DNA of 64,000 nucleotides. Origin: Gymnothorax reevesii (lineage: Eukaryota; Chordata; Actinopteri; Anguilliformes; Muraenidae). The notes below the pieces were generated by a model. It had not been told where the DNA came from. It was given only the letters and a program-made list of their open reading frames with translations, and ran no database searches. Position 1 is the stretch's first letter. Each line of letters opens with the position of its first letter. Where the stretch lies: positions 76,266,066 through 76,330,065 of the forward strand of contig CM056576.1 of the NCBI GenBank assembly GCA_029721435.1, given 5' to 3'. The position numbers and the translations under genes were made by a program. Shown here in pieces: positions 21,286 through 32,992 of this stretch.

Positions 21286-22632
21286 ATACAGTATAATAGA
21301 CTGTATAAAAAGATAGATGCAGCGCCCAGGTCAGAAAAGTGAAGCCAATGTGAAAATCTCTAAAAATTGCATTTTATTTAATGGCTAGTAGATGGTGATG
21401 TCAGTGGTTGCAGAAAGAAGTTCAATGCTATATAAGTTTTTGAGAAAATGACCCTACTTTCCCCTGATTTATTATTTTCATAATGATTTTCCACATTATT
21501 TTATGGTATCTATCAAAGGTTTCAAGTATCCTACCCTATCACACTTTATTTGAAGTGTTGCTCATAAGGGCTTTATACTGGATGTATAAAGCCTTCATAA
21601 ATGAGACATAATGTCTTCATAAATCATACATAAGCAAATGTCATACTTTGTAAATGATACCGGACCAGTTAGACACCAGATGCGAGGATGGAGGAATAAG
21701 GTTTATTGAAAAAATAAAGAAAATCAGGCACAAGGACCAACAAAAAACTTCGCCCAAGGAGTTGCAAAATACAAACTAAAGAGAGCTTCACAGAGCTAGA
21801 ATTATGGAATCCAAAAATGGCAAAAACAAAAAATCACTGGAAACTCCAGGCATAAATAGCAATAAACAGAAAAGAATACCAGATCTCGAACAGGACAAAA
21901 AACACAAAGGCTATAAATATATACAAAAATAACAAGGCTGTGAACACTAGGCTTGACCATGAACTAGGAATGAAACTTGGAAAGGACTTGAGACTCAGTC
22001 TGCCAGCCAACTTCCACCGCATCCAGATAAAGGGTAAGAAATCAGAACACATGAGGGGCAACACCTGGAGAAGGAGAAACAAGAGGCAGGGCAAGATCAT
22101 GACATGGACAAAGATTGGTTGACAAGACTTGCTCATTAAGAGAATGAGCGTGCTCAGCTTAAGTACCAAGTATGCAGTTTGAAAGCAGCATGAATGTTCA
22201 GAACAGAAAAGCACAGCAAGACTTGAAATAGCAAAGCAGGAATCATGACAACAAACTCCCTGTCTAAATTAGTAGTATTAGTAATGTGCCTATCTAAGAA
22301 TTACACCACCCAGTGAATGTTAGTAAATGTTAGTAACTTAAAAACAGTTAATTGTCAATTAAGCTTAGACAGCCCCGAATCCAGCACAGAAGGAAGGGGG
22401 AAATACCAAAGCCAACCAGAGCTCTGAAATGTGCAACAACGAAGGCACGGGGCGGAACACAGACAAGCGGTGGAGTGGCTGGGCAGACCTGGCAAGAGAC
22501 AAAACCTGGAAAAGTAAAAACATGGACAACAAACATGAATTATGAAATGAGTAATCCTAATACAAGAAACTGTTAAAACTGAGACATGAACTGAGGCTAT
22601 AAAACCAAGAAAAATATTGTCCTGACCAAAGG
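21286..22632. other. Unique spacer between the duplication copies, mostly degenerate repeat DNA
   Basis: About 21690-22250 starts with GGTTTATTGAAAAAATAAAG and ends near ATCATGACAACAAACTCCCT, resembling a widespread fish interspersed repeat of LTR or SINE-like character that I cannot classify. About 22360-22620 is similar low-information DNA. Open frames here on the minus strand are antisense readings of A-rich repeat DNA. No gene is supported. Confidence 0.45.
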
Positions 22633-22742
22633 ACATTTAATCATTTACCTACGTCAAGGACGAGAAAAAAACCCCTAATGCTCTCCAACCTTGTTCTGTA
22701 AATCTCAATCCATCTCAGCCTCCTTAACTTCTTCCTCAGATC

Positions 22743-23408
22743 CTATTTAAGAGCCCCGTGTCCCTCAAGTAATGTAACCTCTGACCTGTGCTCTCTTACC
22801 CATCTCAACACGCCTTTTAACGTGAATTCCTGCAGCCTGAACTCCCTCAAGTTACTCCTCATTACCTCTCTCTCTGTCTCATACCTCCTACAGTTCAGAA
22901 TTACATTATTCACTGACTCCTCTTCCTGATATTCCTCACACAAACCTGTCTTGTGCTTCCCTAACAATCTCAGTATTTTATTTAATGCATAATGCCTCAG
23001 CCTCATCCTTGCCATCACCATTTCCTCTTGCCTTTATCCTCTTCCTACTCTTGTTATTTTGATACCCCATTGAATTTGGTACAAATGTCTCCCCTTCTGC
23101 TCTCCATTCCAACTTTCTTGCCCCATTTGATGCACTTTCCTCCACAGTAGATTTTTAACCCCTGCTTTACTGATCCTGCTTTGCATGTCTATATTTCCTT
23201 TCTTTAAAGCCCTCTTTGCCAACTCATCCACCATTTCATTCCCCTTCACCCCTACATGCCTGGGACCCACAGAAAGTTTATCTTCCCTCCCTGATTTGCT
23301 ATTCTTGTCTTGATTGTAGAACTTTGTAAAGTATATCTTTTGACTGCTGTCGGAATGAAAGGATCTAAGAATTGCAAACACTGAGGATGAATATGAACAA
23401 ATTGGCAC
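22743..23408 (-). pseudogene. I-superfamily LINE fragment, RNase H domain (copy B)
   Basis: Same fragment as at 12830-13393. In this copy an in-frame TAA at 23031-23033 (a TAT codon in copy A) splits the reading frame into 22743-23021 and 23034-23408. The RNase H motif reads HVGVKGNEMVDELAKRAL, closer to the usual family form than copy A's HVVVKGNE. Confidence 0.8.
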
Positions 23409-23551
23409 TTTCCTAGTTTTTTCACCTATCTTGGAGCAACCAACACTGCAACCATCTCCACTGTGTGGACTCCTTACTCATTAGATGTTCTTCTGTTGAT
23501 TCCGCTTTCTTTTCCTGGTATGGCCACCTTAAATCCTGTTTCTCCTGTCAG

Positions 23552-23604
23552 GTTTATTTATTTAGTTATTTATTTATTTATTCATTCATTTATTTATTGA
23601 CTTA
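23552..23604 (+). repeat. TTTA microsatellite (copy B)
   Basis: Counterpart of 13639-13692, shorter by one or two tetranucleotide units. Confidence 0.8.
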
Positions 23605-23908
23605 TTCATGTAAATACCCACTAATTGCAATGAAATACCCCAGAAACCCCAACATAATCCGGAAACATATTTTTATTCTTCCATTTTGATGTTAAAAAAG
23701 CGTAAGATTGAGAGCCCTGCCTCCATTCATTCATACAAGCATTATAATTCAGCATCAGCATTAGCATTTAATACCCTCTGCTGTATTTTTATCCGGTTGG
23801 TTCAGGATGTGTTCAAAAAATTATTACAGGCAACCAAAACTTTTTCTCAAAGATGTTAGGGACATTGTATGTTATTTAGACCCTGTGAAGGTATGTCAGA
23901 TGAAAAAT

Positions 23909-24271
23909 TCATACTAAACTCTCAAACTGTCTCCAGTGAGGGAATCTAAAACAACAGCGTTTTAGCATTGTAGATCTTCTTCGTTGGTAGGTACTTAGGA
24001 AGCTGTACTGCACGACCACAGCGCCATCTAGTGGAGTTTTATGTATTAAATTAATAATTAATACATATTTAAAGCTTCCAGCCCTTTCCAACTCACTACC
24101 ATACATGTTCAGCTTAATTTCTTCTTCGATTCTTTTTCTGGAGAAAAAGATTGTTTGTGTTTTTTCCACTGGAAACCTACATGCCCAATCATACCCCCAC
24201 TCCATAACCTCATCAGTTGCTCTATGTACTTTGGTAATTGTACGTTCCATGTTCCTGCCTTTCTTCCACAA
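23909..24271 (-). pseudogene. LINE reverse transcriptase fragment (copy B)
   Basis: Counterpart of 14000-14362, with the same W...W...EKTQ...F pattern on the minus strand and a few substitutions. No catalytic motif is visible. Confidence 0.7.
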
Positions 24272-24309
24272 TGCCCTAAACTTTGAATTATATCATCTGG
24301 CCAATTAGC

Positions 24310-25256
24310 TCAAATGTGTCATAAAATGGCTCAATCCCAGCAAATTACATTCCTTATGTCTCAAAACCTAGCAGGCACTTTGTAACGAAATGCACTTACA
24401 GCAGACTTCATTTATCACATTTATCAGCTAAACCATCAAGCAGCATCACGGTTTTCCAAACATTGCCATGGCCTCAACGCTGACAACTTGGAGGGAAAAA
24501 CTTCAACTCACCAACTTCAAAGTTGCACCATCCCTCCACTCACCATTTTGGAATAAACCTGACTTCACCGTTAATTTAAAAACATGACATTTTCCTGCCT
24601 GGAAGGATAAAGGAATTACCCATCTTGGCCATCTCATTCAGAATGGTACCTCAGTGTCTGGAGTATTTCCAATTAAAATCTATTGTCCTCAGAAGTCCAA
24701 GTAGAGAATTTGTTGAAACTGTCAGGTCCAGAGAAATTCCTGCGGATGACATATGCCTGGAAAAAAATGACCACCTCTGTAAATCGCAAGGCATCCAATT
24801 TCAATAAAACCTGGATACAGTTATAACGACATTAACCTCTGTTATTTCATGTCCTCCAATCCACAAATCAAGTATTAGTACATGGAAACCTTCAATACAT
24901 CCACTTTCAGCCTTAGATTTAGAAAGTAAAAAAAGTCCAAATCAAATGCAATGACAAATACGCACACACACAACCACACCTTAACTTTGTCCGTACGCTC
25001 ACATACACACAAATTCAAATTCACCCCCCCCCCCCCCCCCATTCATACCCTCCACATACTGCAGTCCATCTATGTGCAAACAGAACGGTGTTATTGTTCT
25101 CAAGTGATTTTTAAATGGAACCTGTGTAATTATTCTAATTATAAGTTTTCTCTTGTTGTTGTTGTTATTATTATTATTACTATTATTATTATTTCACATG
25201 TATGTGTGTATAGGTGCATGTATACTGTTGTGGTCAAAAGTTTGCATACCCACTTA
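24310..25256. other. Unassigned sequence with microsatellites (copy B)
   Basis: Counterpart of 14400-15354. The C-run is a pure 17-mer here (25024-25040), whereas copy A has an interrupted run. The TTG/TTA array is shorter. Confidence 0.5.
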
Positions 25257-25613
25257 AAAGCACCAACTCACTTAATTTATTCAAATCTTTGCTCAAGACA
25301 CACCTTTTTTTCCTTGGGCTTCAAATTATTTTAAACCGTCTTTGATTTGCCTTTATGTAACGTTATTCAATGTTTGGTGTTTCCTTTATTGCCCCTGTTA
25401 ACTGTGTTATTCTTATTACTGTAATGTGTGCACGTACATATACATTTATATGTGCATTTATATGTAAATATACGCACACGTGAGTGTGTGTGTGTCTGTA
25501 TGTCCATGTATATATAGTAAGCATTTGTATATACTGTCTGTGAAGCACGTTGGTCAGCTCATGCCATTTTTAAATGTGCTGTGTAAATAAATTTGACTTC
25601 ACTTCACTTGAGC
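25257..25613 (+). mobile_element. Rex1/CR1-type LINE 3' end (copy B)
   Basis: Counterpart of 15355-15710, with the same SLNLFKSLLKTHLFFLG coding remnant and GACTTCACTTCACTT tail. Confidence 0.7.
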
Positions 25614-27042
25614 AGTTTTTTTGATCTGTGTAACTGACATACGCTCTCTTTTTGTGGTGTAAAATCTAATTTATGTTAGCTCTGCAGAAATGGTACACAA
25701 AACATTAATTAATTTTTTACTGGTTAAATTCTAAACGGCAATTTATTGATTACTGATTGATCATTAACATCCCTATTTGGATATATATAATTTCACCTGG
25801 AAAATTTCTGCCCATTCCAGGATTCTATTCATATCATTCTGAATCATCTTGGCAAAATATGCAGTTAGCTAAACCTTCCAATTTAGTGTTTGCAAATTTA
25901 AACAAGTTACTTTCAATGTTCTGGTCAAGGTCATTCATGTATCATTATAGTATCCTTATGATCATACAGCAATGATCATTCCTTATACACTTATGCTATT
26001 TTTTTACTTTCTTTTTTTTTAGCATCACCATCGAGCCAGAAAACAATTTTAAGATTAGTTTAAGTATCGTCAGCAATTTTCACATTCTTTAAGCTACTTT
26101 AAGCTCTTTTTCCACAAATAAAATTCAACTGTAATAATCTAATTACTGTGATTTTAGCATATTTTATCAGAATTATTCCTTTCTCTCAAACTCTTCCAAA
26201 TAGTTGGAGTCATCCATTGTGGTGCCTGCTCTTTCAACTAATTTTACATTTGGAATGAATTTACACTGCAATACAAGTATAACTTCACTGAACCTGTCCC
26301 ACATGTCAGTCAGTCTCGCAATCAAGAAGATTCAGGGAATCTTTTGTCCTAAAATTTATGCTCATCTTGTTAAAGTGTGAAAGACAAATTCCAGCCTTTG
26401 AGGAGAGTTTTCTTTTAATTTGTCAAGATACATCAAATCTAACAGGGCACAATTACTAGTCCCCAGTGGTTCCATTTCCTCAATGTTGAAAATGTCTCTC
26501 TTCTCACTATCTAACACAAAGTAGGACTTAGATAATCGGCACAAACAATCAAGCATCAATACTTTCGGTCTAAAGAAAGCGGGGATTGAAGAGTAGGATT
26601 ATTGCAAGCAAGAATAGGGAGCACTGTAATTGTTCCTAGATTCACCCACTTTGGATGTACATGCCCACAAGTTAAAGCTGAAAGTCTGCATATTAAGCTC
26701 ATTTTAAATTTATAATAATGTGGGATATCGAAAATAACCTGTCACTGCCCAAATATTTAGGAACCTGCGGGAATATATTAACCTGTTTGCATAGAGGTGC
26801 AGATTGTAGAGGCTAGCATCTATGGAACTGCTTAAATGATGCAGTACAAATGAACTGCTCAGTTGCAGTATCCTATCAATATGTCATACACCCAAAATGT
26901 ATATTGAATGTTCACGAGGAAGAGGCGCCTGAAAACGATTTAGAACATGGATGAATTAAGTCCCAATACTGTTTCGCAGGAATAGTAAGAATTCAGCTCC
27001 TAAACGAAGCCTGATCTGCAAACAGCCTCACATACACTGCCC
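25614..27042. other. Unassigned sequence (copy B)
   Basis: Counterpart of 15711-17134; no gene or repeat recognised. Confidence 0.5.
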
Positions 27043-27260
27043 ATCAAAAAAAAAATAAATAAATAAATAAGTTGCACACTATAATTTTTTTGGGCCACCT
27101 TTAGCTTTGATCACGCCGTACATTCATTGTGGTATTGTTTCGGCAGTCTTATACAATGTAACAAAATTATTTCCTGACTATATTTGCATTTATATTTAGC
27201 AGAGATATAGTATTAACAATGGGTGAGTCATGATCATGATCATGCCTTCGGAGACTTGTA
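27043..27260 (-). mobile_element. Tc1-like element fragment with internal deletion (copy B)
   Basis: Counterpart of 17135-17660 with 315 bp missing. The junction reads GGGTGAGTCA|TGATCATGAT. The TCA at the break is also present at the far side of the missing block in copy A, so the deletion has 3-bp microhomology. Confidence 0.7.
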
Positions 27261-28148
27261 CAGTAGGCACAATGCATGATGAATGCATTTATTTTATTTT
27301 TATGCTAATTTTGTCAGTGTATTTTGCCAAGTACGGCATCTTGAATTAAAAAAATATATATGATACTATTCCCAAAGAAGTAAATTATTATTTTAAACTT
27401 TTTACTATTTACAAAAGCTTTTGTACTTGTATTTCACCAAAAACAGAGACCTGTAAAAGAAGTGAGGTGATTATAGAGAAAACATGGAGCAGTGGTGAAA
27501 CTTCCTGGAAATGTCCCCCCTCCCCCTCCAACATTCCATCAAGAGAGCATTGAAGACTCACCTGAGAGGTTATTAAAGAACCCAGATAATTAAGGACCTG
27601 CAGGCCTTGCTTGCTTCATAGAAAGTCATCAGTATTCTTTTAAATCTTTTTTTTAACCAGGGAAAGTTCAATTGAGAATGTTTCTCTTTTTCAAAGACAC
27701 CGAGCAGTTGCAATTGCCGACAAAGTGATGGAGAGAAACAGGATAAAGCCCCCGGAGCAGTTTTGGGAGCTTTACTCAAGTGCTTTATGTCACAGTCCTT
27801 CCCAATTTCATGTCTCCAGATCAAGTCAGAATCCAAAGCCCCACTTGTGGCTTGAACTAGGAACACCTTGCTTTGGTTATTAATCAAATGACCTACCTTA
27901 AGGTTACCCTGTTAACAGTCATGATTACTTTATTAGATGGACTGGCCAAAAATGTTATCTTAAGGAGGGTTGCAAAGATGCAAAATACTGCAAAGACAAA
28001 TGTAAGCTAAAGGAGAATGTCCATGCATCACAGACCATCAAGTCCTGCAATACTGAATACTGAAGCACCGGAGCAAGTCCATTTCAAAGAAACAGAATTA
28101 TAATTTGAGTGGCCTAGTCAAAAATCAGTAGAGGGGATAAATACCAGA

Positions 28149-28158
28149 TGATGTCACT
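28149..28158 (+). promoter_or_regulatory. TCR V-promoter-like decamer / CRE (copy B)
   Basis: Same TGATGTCACT as at 18561, 299 bp before the copy B leader ATG. Confidence 0.45.
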
Positions 28159-28457
28159 GTAAATCTAAGAAGGCCCTTTCATCTACATACAATTCAAAAA
28201 CTACTTTCCCTCTGAGCCAGTGGTACACTTAGGAACCCACTCCATATGCATCATGGAACACAGGCAAGACAAATTAGTCTCACTTTAAGTGCTTACTGTG
28301 TGCAATCTATTGTTTCCTTAAGTTCTGTGAAAACTGAAGATTTTGATGCTCAGTAGTGTTTTGTGGCAAGAGGAGGGGCTAAAAAGAGTGGGGAGAATTT
28401 CCTCTTAAATCTACTTAGAGGAAGTCAAAGTTAAAGTCAGTGTTTCAAACATTTATC

Positions 28458-29037
28458 ATGGTGTTGTGCTGGTTATTCCTTCTGTTTTCAACAATGGTGG
28501 GTAAGTTGAATTATGCACTCAGTTCTTTCATCATCCTGGTTGGCTTGTTGAAATGTCAAGCTGCTAAGCTCAAAAAGACAAATAATGAAAAGCACGATAA
28601 TTTCAACTGCAATCCTATGTGGTATTTGAAGTTGAATAAGCTCCACCAATATTTTGCAAAGGGTGGTGAGTTTTTTTTTTTTTAGTTAAATGATTTGTCA
28701 TGTGTGAATTGTGTGCTATTTTTTTTTCAGGTGACAGTTTTCAAGACTCAGTGACTACATTAAACGACACAGTACATGCTATGGAGGACACCGATGTCTC
28801 TTTTTCATGTACCTATACTGGCACTGCAGGCTTAAATAAGTACCTGCACTGGTATCGCCAATACCCCTTATCCAAACCACAATTCCTCATCTTAATAGCA
28901 GATACCAGTATGGGTGAGACTAAAAAAAAAGTTGGATGATATAATGTTGAACTTGAGAAACAGAGTAGCCGTGTGCATCTGGAGATCTCCTCTGCTGAAG
29001 TGACAGACTCCGCTCTTTACTACTGCGCCCTGCAGCC
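28458..29037 (+). pseudogene. T-cell receptor alpha/delta V segment, pseudogene B (one visible lesion)
   Basis: Leader exon 28458-28500 and V exon from 28731, joined in phase 1. Conserved V-domain positions are intact: first cysteine (VSFSCTYTG), tryptophan (LHWYRQYP), the EVTDSALYYCAL end with the second cysteine, and a recombination signal straight after. The only obvious defect is TGA at 28937-28939, just after KKKVG, in the strand between the second hypervariable region and framework 3. None of copy A's three lesions is present here, and TGA 28937 reads GACAAT-like DNA in copy A. The two copies therefore decayed separately. A sequencing error or a functional allele cannot be excluded. Confidence 0.88.
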
Positions 29038-29075
29038 CACAGTGACAGGAAACACATAAACTCTGTGCAATAACC
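29038..29075 (+). promoter_or_regulatory. V recombination signal sequence, 23-type (copy B)
   Basis: Heptamer CACAGTG (29038-29044), 22-bp spacer, nonamer GCAATAACC (29067-29075); identical to copy A. It is a good signal, so the segment might still rearrange despite its stop codon. Confidence 0.85.
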
Positions 29076-29411
29076 TGACAATACCTAAGCCTAGAAGCAA
29101 CATATATAAAAAAGAGATCATAATGAAGAAGACATAATAATAAAAATGACTAAATTCAGCCCTCCTCACATGCACCTCTCACAAATTGCATGCTTCGAGG
29201 CACATTTTTTATGGTTTTTTAAAATTATTTTTTTGTTCTCTTTTCTTGCATTAAATCTCTTTGAAGAAATTTAATTCTTATGAACAATACATTTATTTAC
29301 TGTATGCATGATCATACTACCTCTAGAATCTATTTAGACAATTTCAAAACAATTTCAAACCTGAATCCAAATTTCATTTTTGGGGGGATATGTCTCTGTG
29401 GTTCAATATTT
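29076..29411. other. Unassigned AT-rich flank (copy B)
   Basis: Counterpart of 19476-19814; no gene seen. Confidence 0.5.
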
Positions 29412-30590
29412 TTACAGTCGTGGAAAAGTATTTGCCCCTTCTGGATTTCTTCTTTTTTTGCATATTGTCACACATAAATGTTTCAGATCAAAGTAATTTT
29501 ACAAATATACAAAGATAACCTGAGTGAACACTAAATATTGTTTTTGAATGATGAGTTTATTTATGAAAGGAAGAAAGCTATCCAACCCTACCTGGCCCAA
29601 TGTGACAAAGTAATTCCATAATTCCCCCATCAGGCAATACAAAGTAGGCAGAGCAATCTATAGAAATTCAAGAGAAGATGAGATACAAAATTATTGACAT
29701 CAATCGGTCTGCAAAAGGTTGTTAAGCCCCCTCTAAGGCTCTGGGGCTGCAGCAAACCATGATGTGAACCACGATACAAATGCAGGAAAAAAATGGATGG
29801 ATGGTAAACCTTCTCAGGAGAGGCCAACCTAAATTCCTCCAAAAGTGCATCAACAACACCTTCCGGAAAAGAGCCCAGACTAACATGTAAAGAACTGCAG
29901 GCATCACCTGCCTCAATTCAGGTCAATGTTTGGGATTCCACAAAAAGACAGATTCTGGGGAAAAAATGCCATCCACTGAAGAGCTGCAATGCAAAAACCA
30001 CTGCTGACCAAAAAAAAAATAACAGAAAAACTCATTTCAAATGTGCTAAAAAGAAAAAAAACATTTTGATGACCCCAATACATTTGAGACAATATTCTGT
30101 GGATAGATGAATCAAAAGTAGAACTTTTTCGAAGACATGGATTTCCATACATTTGGCGTGACATAACAGTCCATGATTTGAAATTCATAACCAACAGTCA
30201 AACAATGTGGTAGTAATGTGATGGTCTGGGGCTGCTTCGCTGCTTTAGGACCAGGTTGACTTGCCAGAATAGATGGAGGCATGGATTCCGCCCCCTGCCA
30301 GAAAATCCTGAAAGAGAATGTCTAGTTTGAGACGTAAACTTCAATTGCAGTTGGCTTATGCAGCTGGACAATGATCCAAAGCACACAAGTTAGTTCACCT
30401 CTGAATGGCTCAGAGGAAAAAAAAAGAATGTGTTGGGTGATCTTGTCTAAGTCCTGAATTGAGTCCAGCTGATGCTGTGGCATGACTTTAAACAGCCAGT
30501 TCATGCTTGAAAACCCTCAAGTGTGGCTGAATTGAAATAAGAGTGGCCAATGAGAGTGGGCCAAAATTCCCCCATGGTTGTGAAAGAAGA
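29412..30590 (+). pseudogene. Tc1-like element with dead transposase (copy B)
   Basis: Counterpart of 19815-20995. The A-runs near 30010 and 30050 differ in length from those of copy A, and the frame is broken in both. Confidence 0.8.
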
Positions 30591-30873
30591 CCATGCCTTG
30601 TCAACCCTCCTGTTTTTCCCAGGATACTCCTTTATTTTACCCGTCTATCCCACTGTCTTCCCGCTCAAATATTTTCCCGTAAATTTCCTGTATTTTTAAC
30701 CTTAAAAAAAGGCTGACTTGGACTGTAGTAGGCGTAACACCACCTATCTAATGTGGTTGATACATTCCTGTCTGATAAAGCAGGGGGCAGTATGTAGCCC
30801 AACATCTAGTCACAGAAGTCATTCAATCAAGAAGACGAAGAAGAAACGCAGCGGCGCAGGATCATATATGTAT

Positions 30874-31112
30874 GAGAACATAACATTCAGAAATAAGGTG
30901 ACTTTGCTTTTTGCAGTGTTGGCAAGACACAGAGGGTAAAGAATCAGAGGATTGCTTCTCACTGGAAGGTTTCCTCTCAGAAGTGGCCTTAGAATCATTC
31001 GAAGTGTTATTAGAAGAAGTCTTGGGCTGAAACTTGCTTTGAAATTTTGAGAAGTGGGTTTTTGGACAAAAGAAGAGTTATGAGTCAATACATAACTATC
31101 AGCGAGGGTCAA
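30874..31112 (-). pseudogene. Gypsy gag C-terminal fragment with zinc knuckle
   Basis: The minus strand carries a CCHC zinc knuckle, CQHCKKQSHLISEC, at 30883-30924 (C-x2-C-x4-H-x4-C), preceded by a serine/lysine-rich linker. Such knuckles bind RNA in the gag of Ty3/Gypsy elements. It continues the gag at 32993-33924 on the same strand after an intervening ~1.9 kb insertion. Its downstream (protease/polymerase) side ends abruptly at 30873, the right edge of duplication copy B. There are frame disruptions in this short part. Confidence 0.75.
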
Positions 31113-32992
31113 GGCCAGATTAACACAGTACTATGCCCCAGTGTGGCCAATCATGAAATGCCCCCCCGCGCTAAAAAGTTACTTACCATGGCTTATAGAA
31201 CGCAGAAATGGACCACTCTTCTCTTTGATAATACTAGCATTTCATTTACCTGTATTAACAACTTAACTGGCATACAGCAATAATGACAGCTAAGGCACCA
31301 GCTGAAAAAGCCTTCAAAGGAATATTGCCAATGGTGATAATAATAACGGTGCCTTCAAGGACAGTGTGACAACCCTGCTGCCTTCAGGGACAGCGCCCAA
31401 AATCTTGAGGGGTGATCTGGGGTTAAATGGGCAAAATTTGATTATTTTTCCAAAACATTTTTTTGAAAAAAAAAAAATATTATTTATTTTAATATTATAT
31501 TTTAATATTATAATAAAAATATTCTGTAATAACCCATCTTTCATAATCACTAATTGCTACATGGATTAAAAACTGAACTCAGCTTTTCAATGCGGTCTAA
31601 TGCATTTTCCATCAATTTCCTAAGGTGTTACTTTTTCCATGTTTCTTATGTTTGTGGCAGCCATAAATTTTTAATGTATCATTGAAAATCAATTAAATTT
31701 GGGCTGCAGGTACTCTACTTCTTTAGAAATGCAATGACATGGGGAAATTTTGCCAATCTGTTACAAACTTTGAATATTTTGAGTATTCGTCAGATTCTGC
31801 GCAAAATAAGCTAAAAATGAGTAAAATGCCCCAAAATCACAAAAGTGATAAACTGGGCAAAGAATGGCTATGTCATTGCATTTGCATGAGCAATGGTTTT
31901 TAAATGATGAAAGAAAAACTGAATTCTATCATAGAGATAAAGAGGAATTGGTGCCAGTAGTTTTCTGCATATTAAATGAGCTTGCTTGGTTGCCATGGCA
32001 AGCGCATGAACAGAAAAATGCCAACTTGTATCTTTTTTGGTGGTTATTATATATATCTCTCTTTAGATTAATTCTGAGTTGTTTCCTGGTGTCATTTTTC
32101 ATTTAACCCCAGATCACCCCTTAATCATGAGTACTTTCCATCCAGTCACTAAAATGGCACTTAACTTGGGTATTGAAATTTATGGCAACAAAGGCAACAC
32201 ATTTACATTTACTAAATACTAAGAACTGAAATTCTATGGCAGAGGGTTTTAAAAAGGGAAAGGCTTTGTGCAGTAAGCTCCCTATTGTCAGCTTCTGCGA
32301 TCATGCTAACATTCTCCGTCTCCGAGTTCAGCTGTTGCCGTCATCCCACCTGCAACAGGCTCCCGTTAACGTCAGCTAATGTTATGCTCTGCTGCAACTG
32401 CCTCATTAGCATTAGCCTCTAACGTACATGGCTAACTTTTGTAACGTAAGCACTTGCTGCTAGCGCTGGAGGAACGGAATTGACGGGCGGAAAAGTTGCC
32501 TCTCAACGGACAGCTTCTTTGCCGCGAGTAATGTTAAAAAAGCAAGATATTTCTGGTACATTCAGTAGCGTGGATATCTTTCGTACTTTTTTTCTTCTGC
32601 TATTTTCCGATTAGCACAACCCTCGGTTGCTGCCCCCGCCGCTCAGCGTGTTGTACCACGTGATGTCAGAGCGAAAGGTCATCGTTGTCATCAACAACTG
32701 ATTCGAGATCAGTGCCTATTCAGTTTCTAAATGGCGGGATTCTAGCTCAGCTTTTAACACTGATCTGGGACCAGTTTGGCCTTTCTGTGACTTTGGCAGG
32801 GCAGTTCCAAATCGCAGATTTTTAATTTATATTCTTTTTTTTAATATTCTCTTTTGAGATCAACAGTTAACTTTGAATTTGTTCATAATATACATAGGCA
32901 TCTCTTCTGATTAAAATAAAAAATAAAAAACTGAGGATTCGTAAATCATGTGATGCCCCTCCCAGCATGATGCCCCTGTGTACGCACACCAG
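31113..32992. mobile_element. ~1.9 kb insertion splitting the Gypsy gag
   Basis: Gag homology stops near 33000 and resumes near 31115, so the DNA between was inserted into the gag gene. Edges are approximate. Left-end DNA near 31118 reads CCAGATTAACACAGTACTAT; right-end DNA near 32945-32990 is rich in GATGCCCC blocks, also seen near the left end (AATGCCCC). No transposase frame is visible, so it is non-autonomous. A separate 712-bp element sits inside at 31409-32120. The part at 32270-32700 is less AT-rich and unassigned. Confidence 0.55.
31409..32120. mobile_element. TTAA-type non-autonomous DNA element, 712 bp
   Basis: The left end starts GGGGTGATCTGGGGTTAAAT and the right end is its exact inverse, ATTTAACCCCAGATCACCCC. 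Flanks are TTGA on the left and TTAA on the right, consistent with a TTAA target duplication with one later mutation. TTAA targets are typical of piggyBac and Kolobok superfamilies. The interior is AT-rich and has no transposase. Confidence 0.85.

Larger units (their letters stand above)
22633..30873 (+). repeat. Segmental duplication, copy B
   Basis: About 8.24 kb, the direct-orientation partner of 12720-21285, with a start-to-start offset of 9913 bp. It lacks the 315 bp corresponding to 17327-17641; the junction is at about 27230/27231. At the right it abuts the zinc-knuckle part of a Gypsy gag that is not present beside copy A. Layout inside is the same as copy A. Confidence 0.95.

Noticed and set aside
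21834..22214. 126-codon hydrophobic minus-strand frame
   Set aside because: It is an antisense reading of A-rich interspersed repeat DNA, giving a leucine/phenylalanine-rich string without features.
14951..25334. Frames at 15163-15429 and 24951-25334
   Set aside because: They run through microsatellites and a LINE tail. The only meaningful part is the LINE C-terminus, annotated separately in another frame.
28458..29037. Functional TCR V gene in copy B
   Set aside because: The in-frame TGA at 28937-28939 blocks translation in this sequence; kept as a pseudogene with a note on possible functional alleles.
32270..32700. Promoter/CpG island of a gene
   Set aside because: Less AT-rich and containing some CpG, but it lies inside the insertion in the Gypsy gag and has no exon downstream on either strand.
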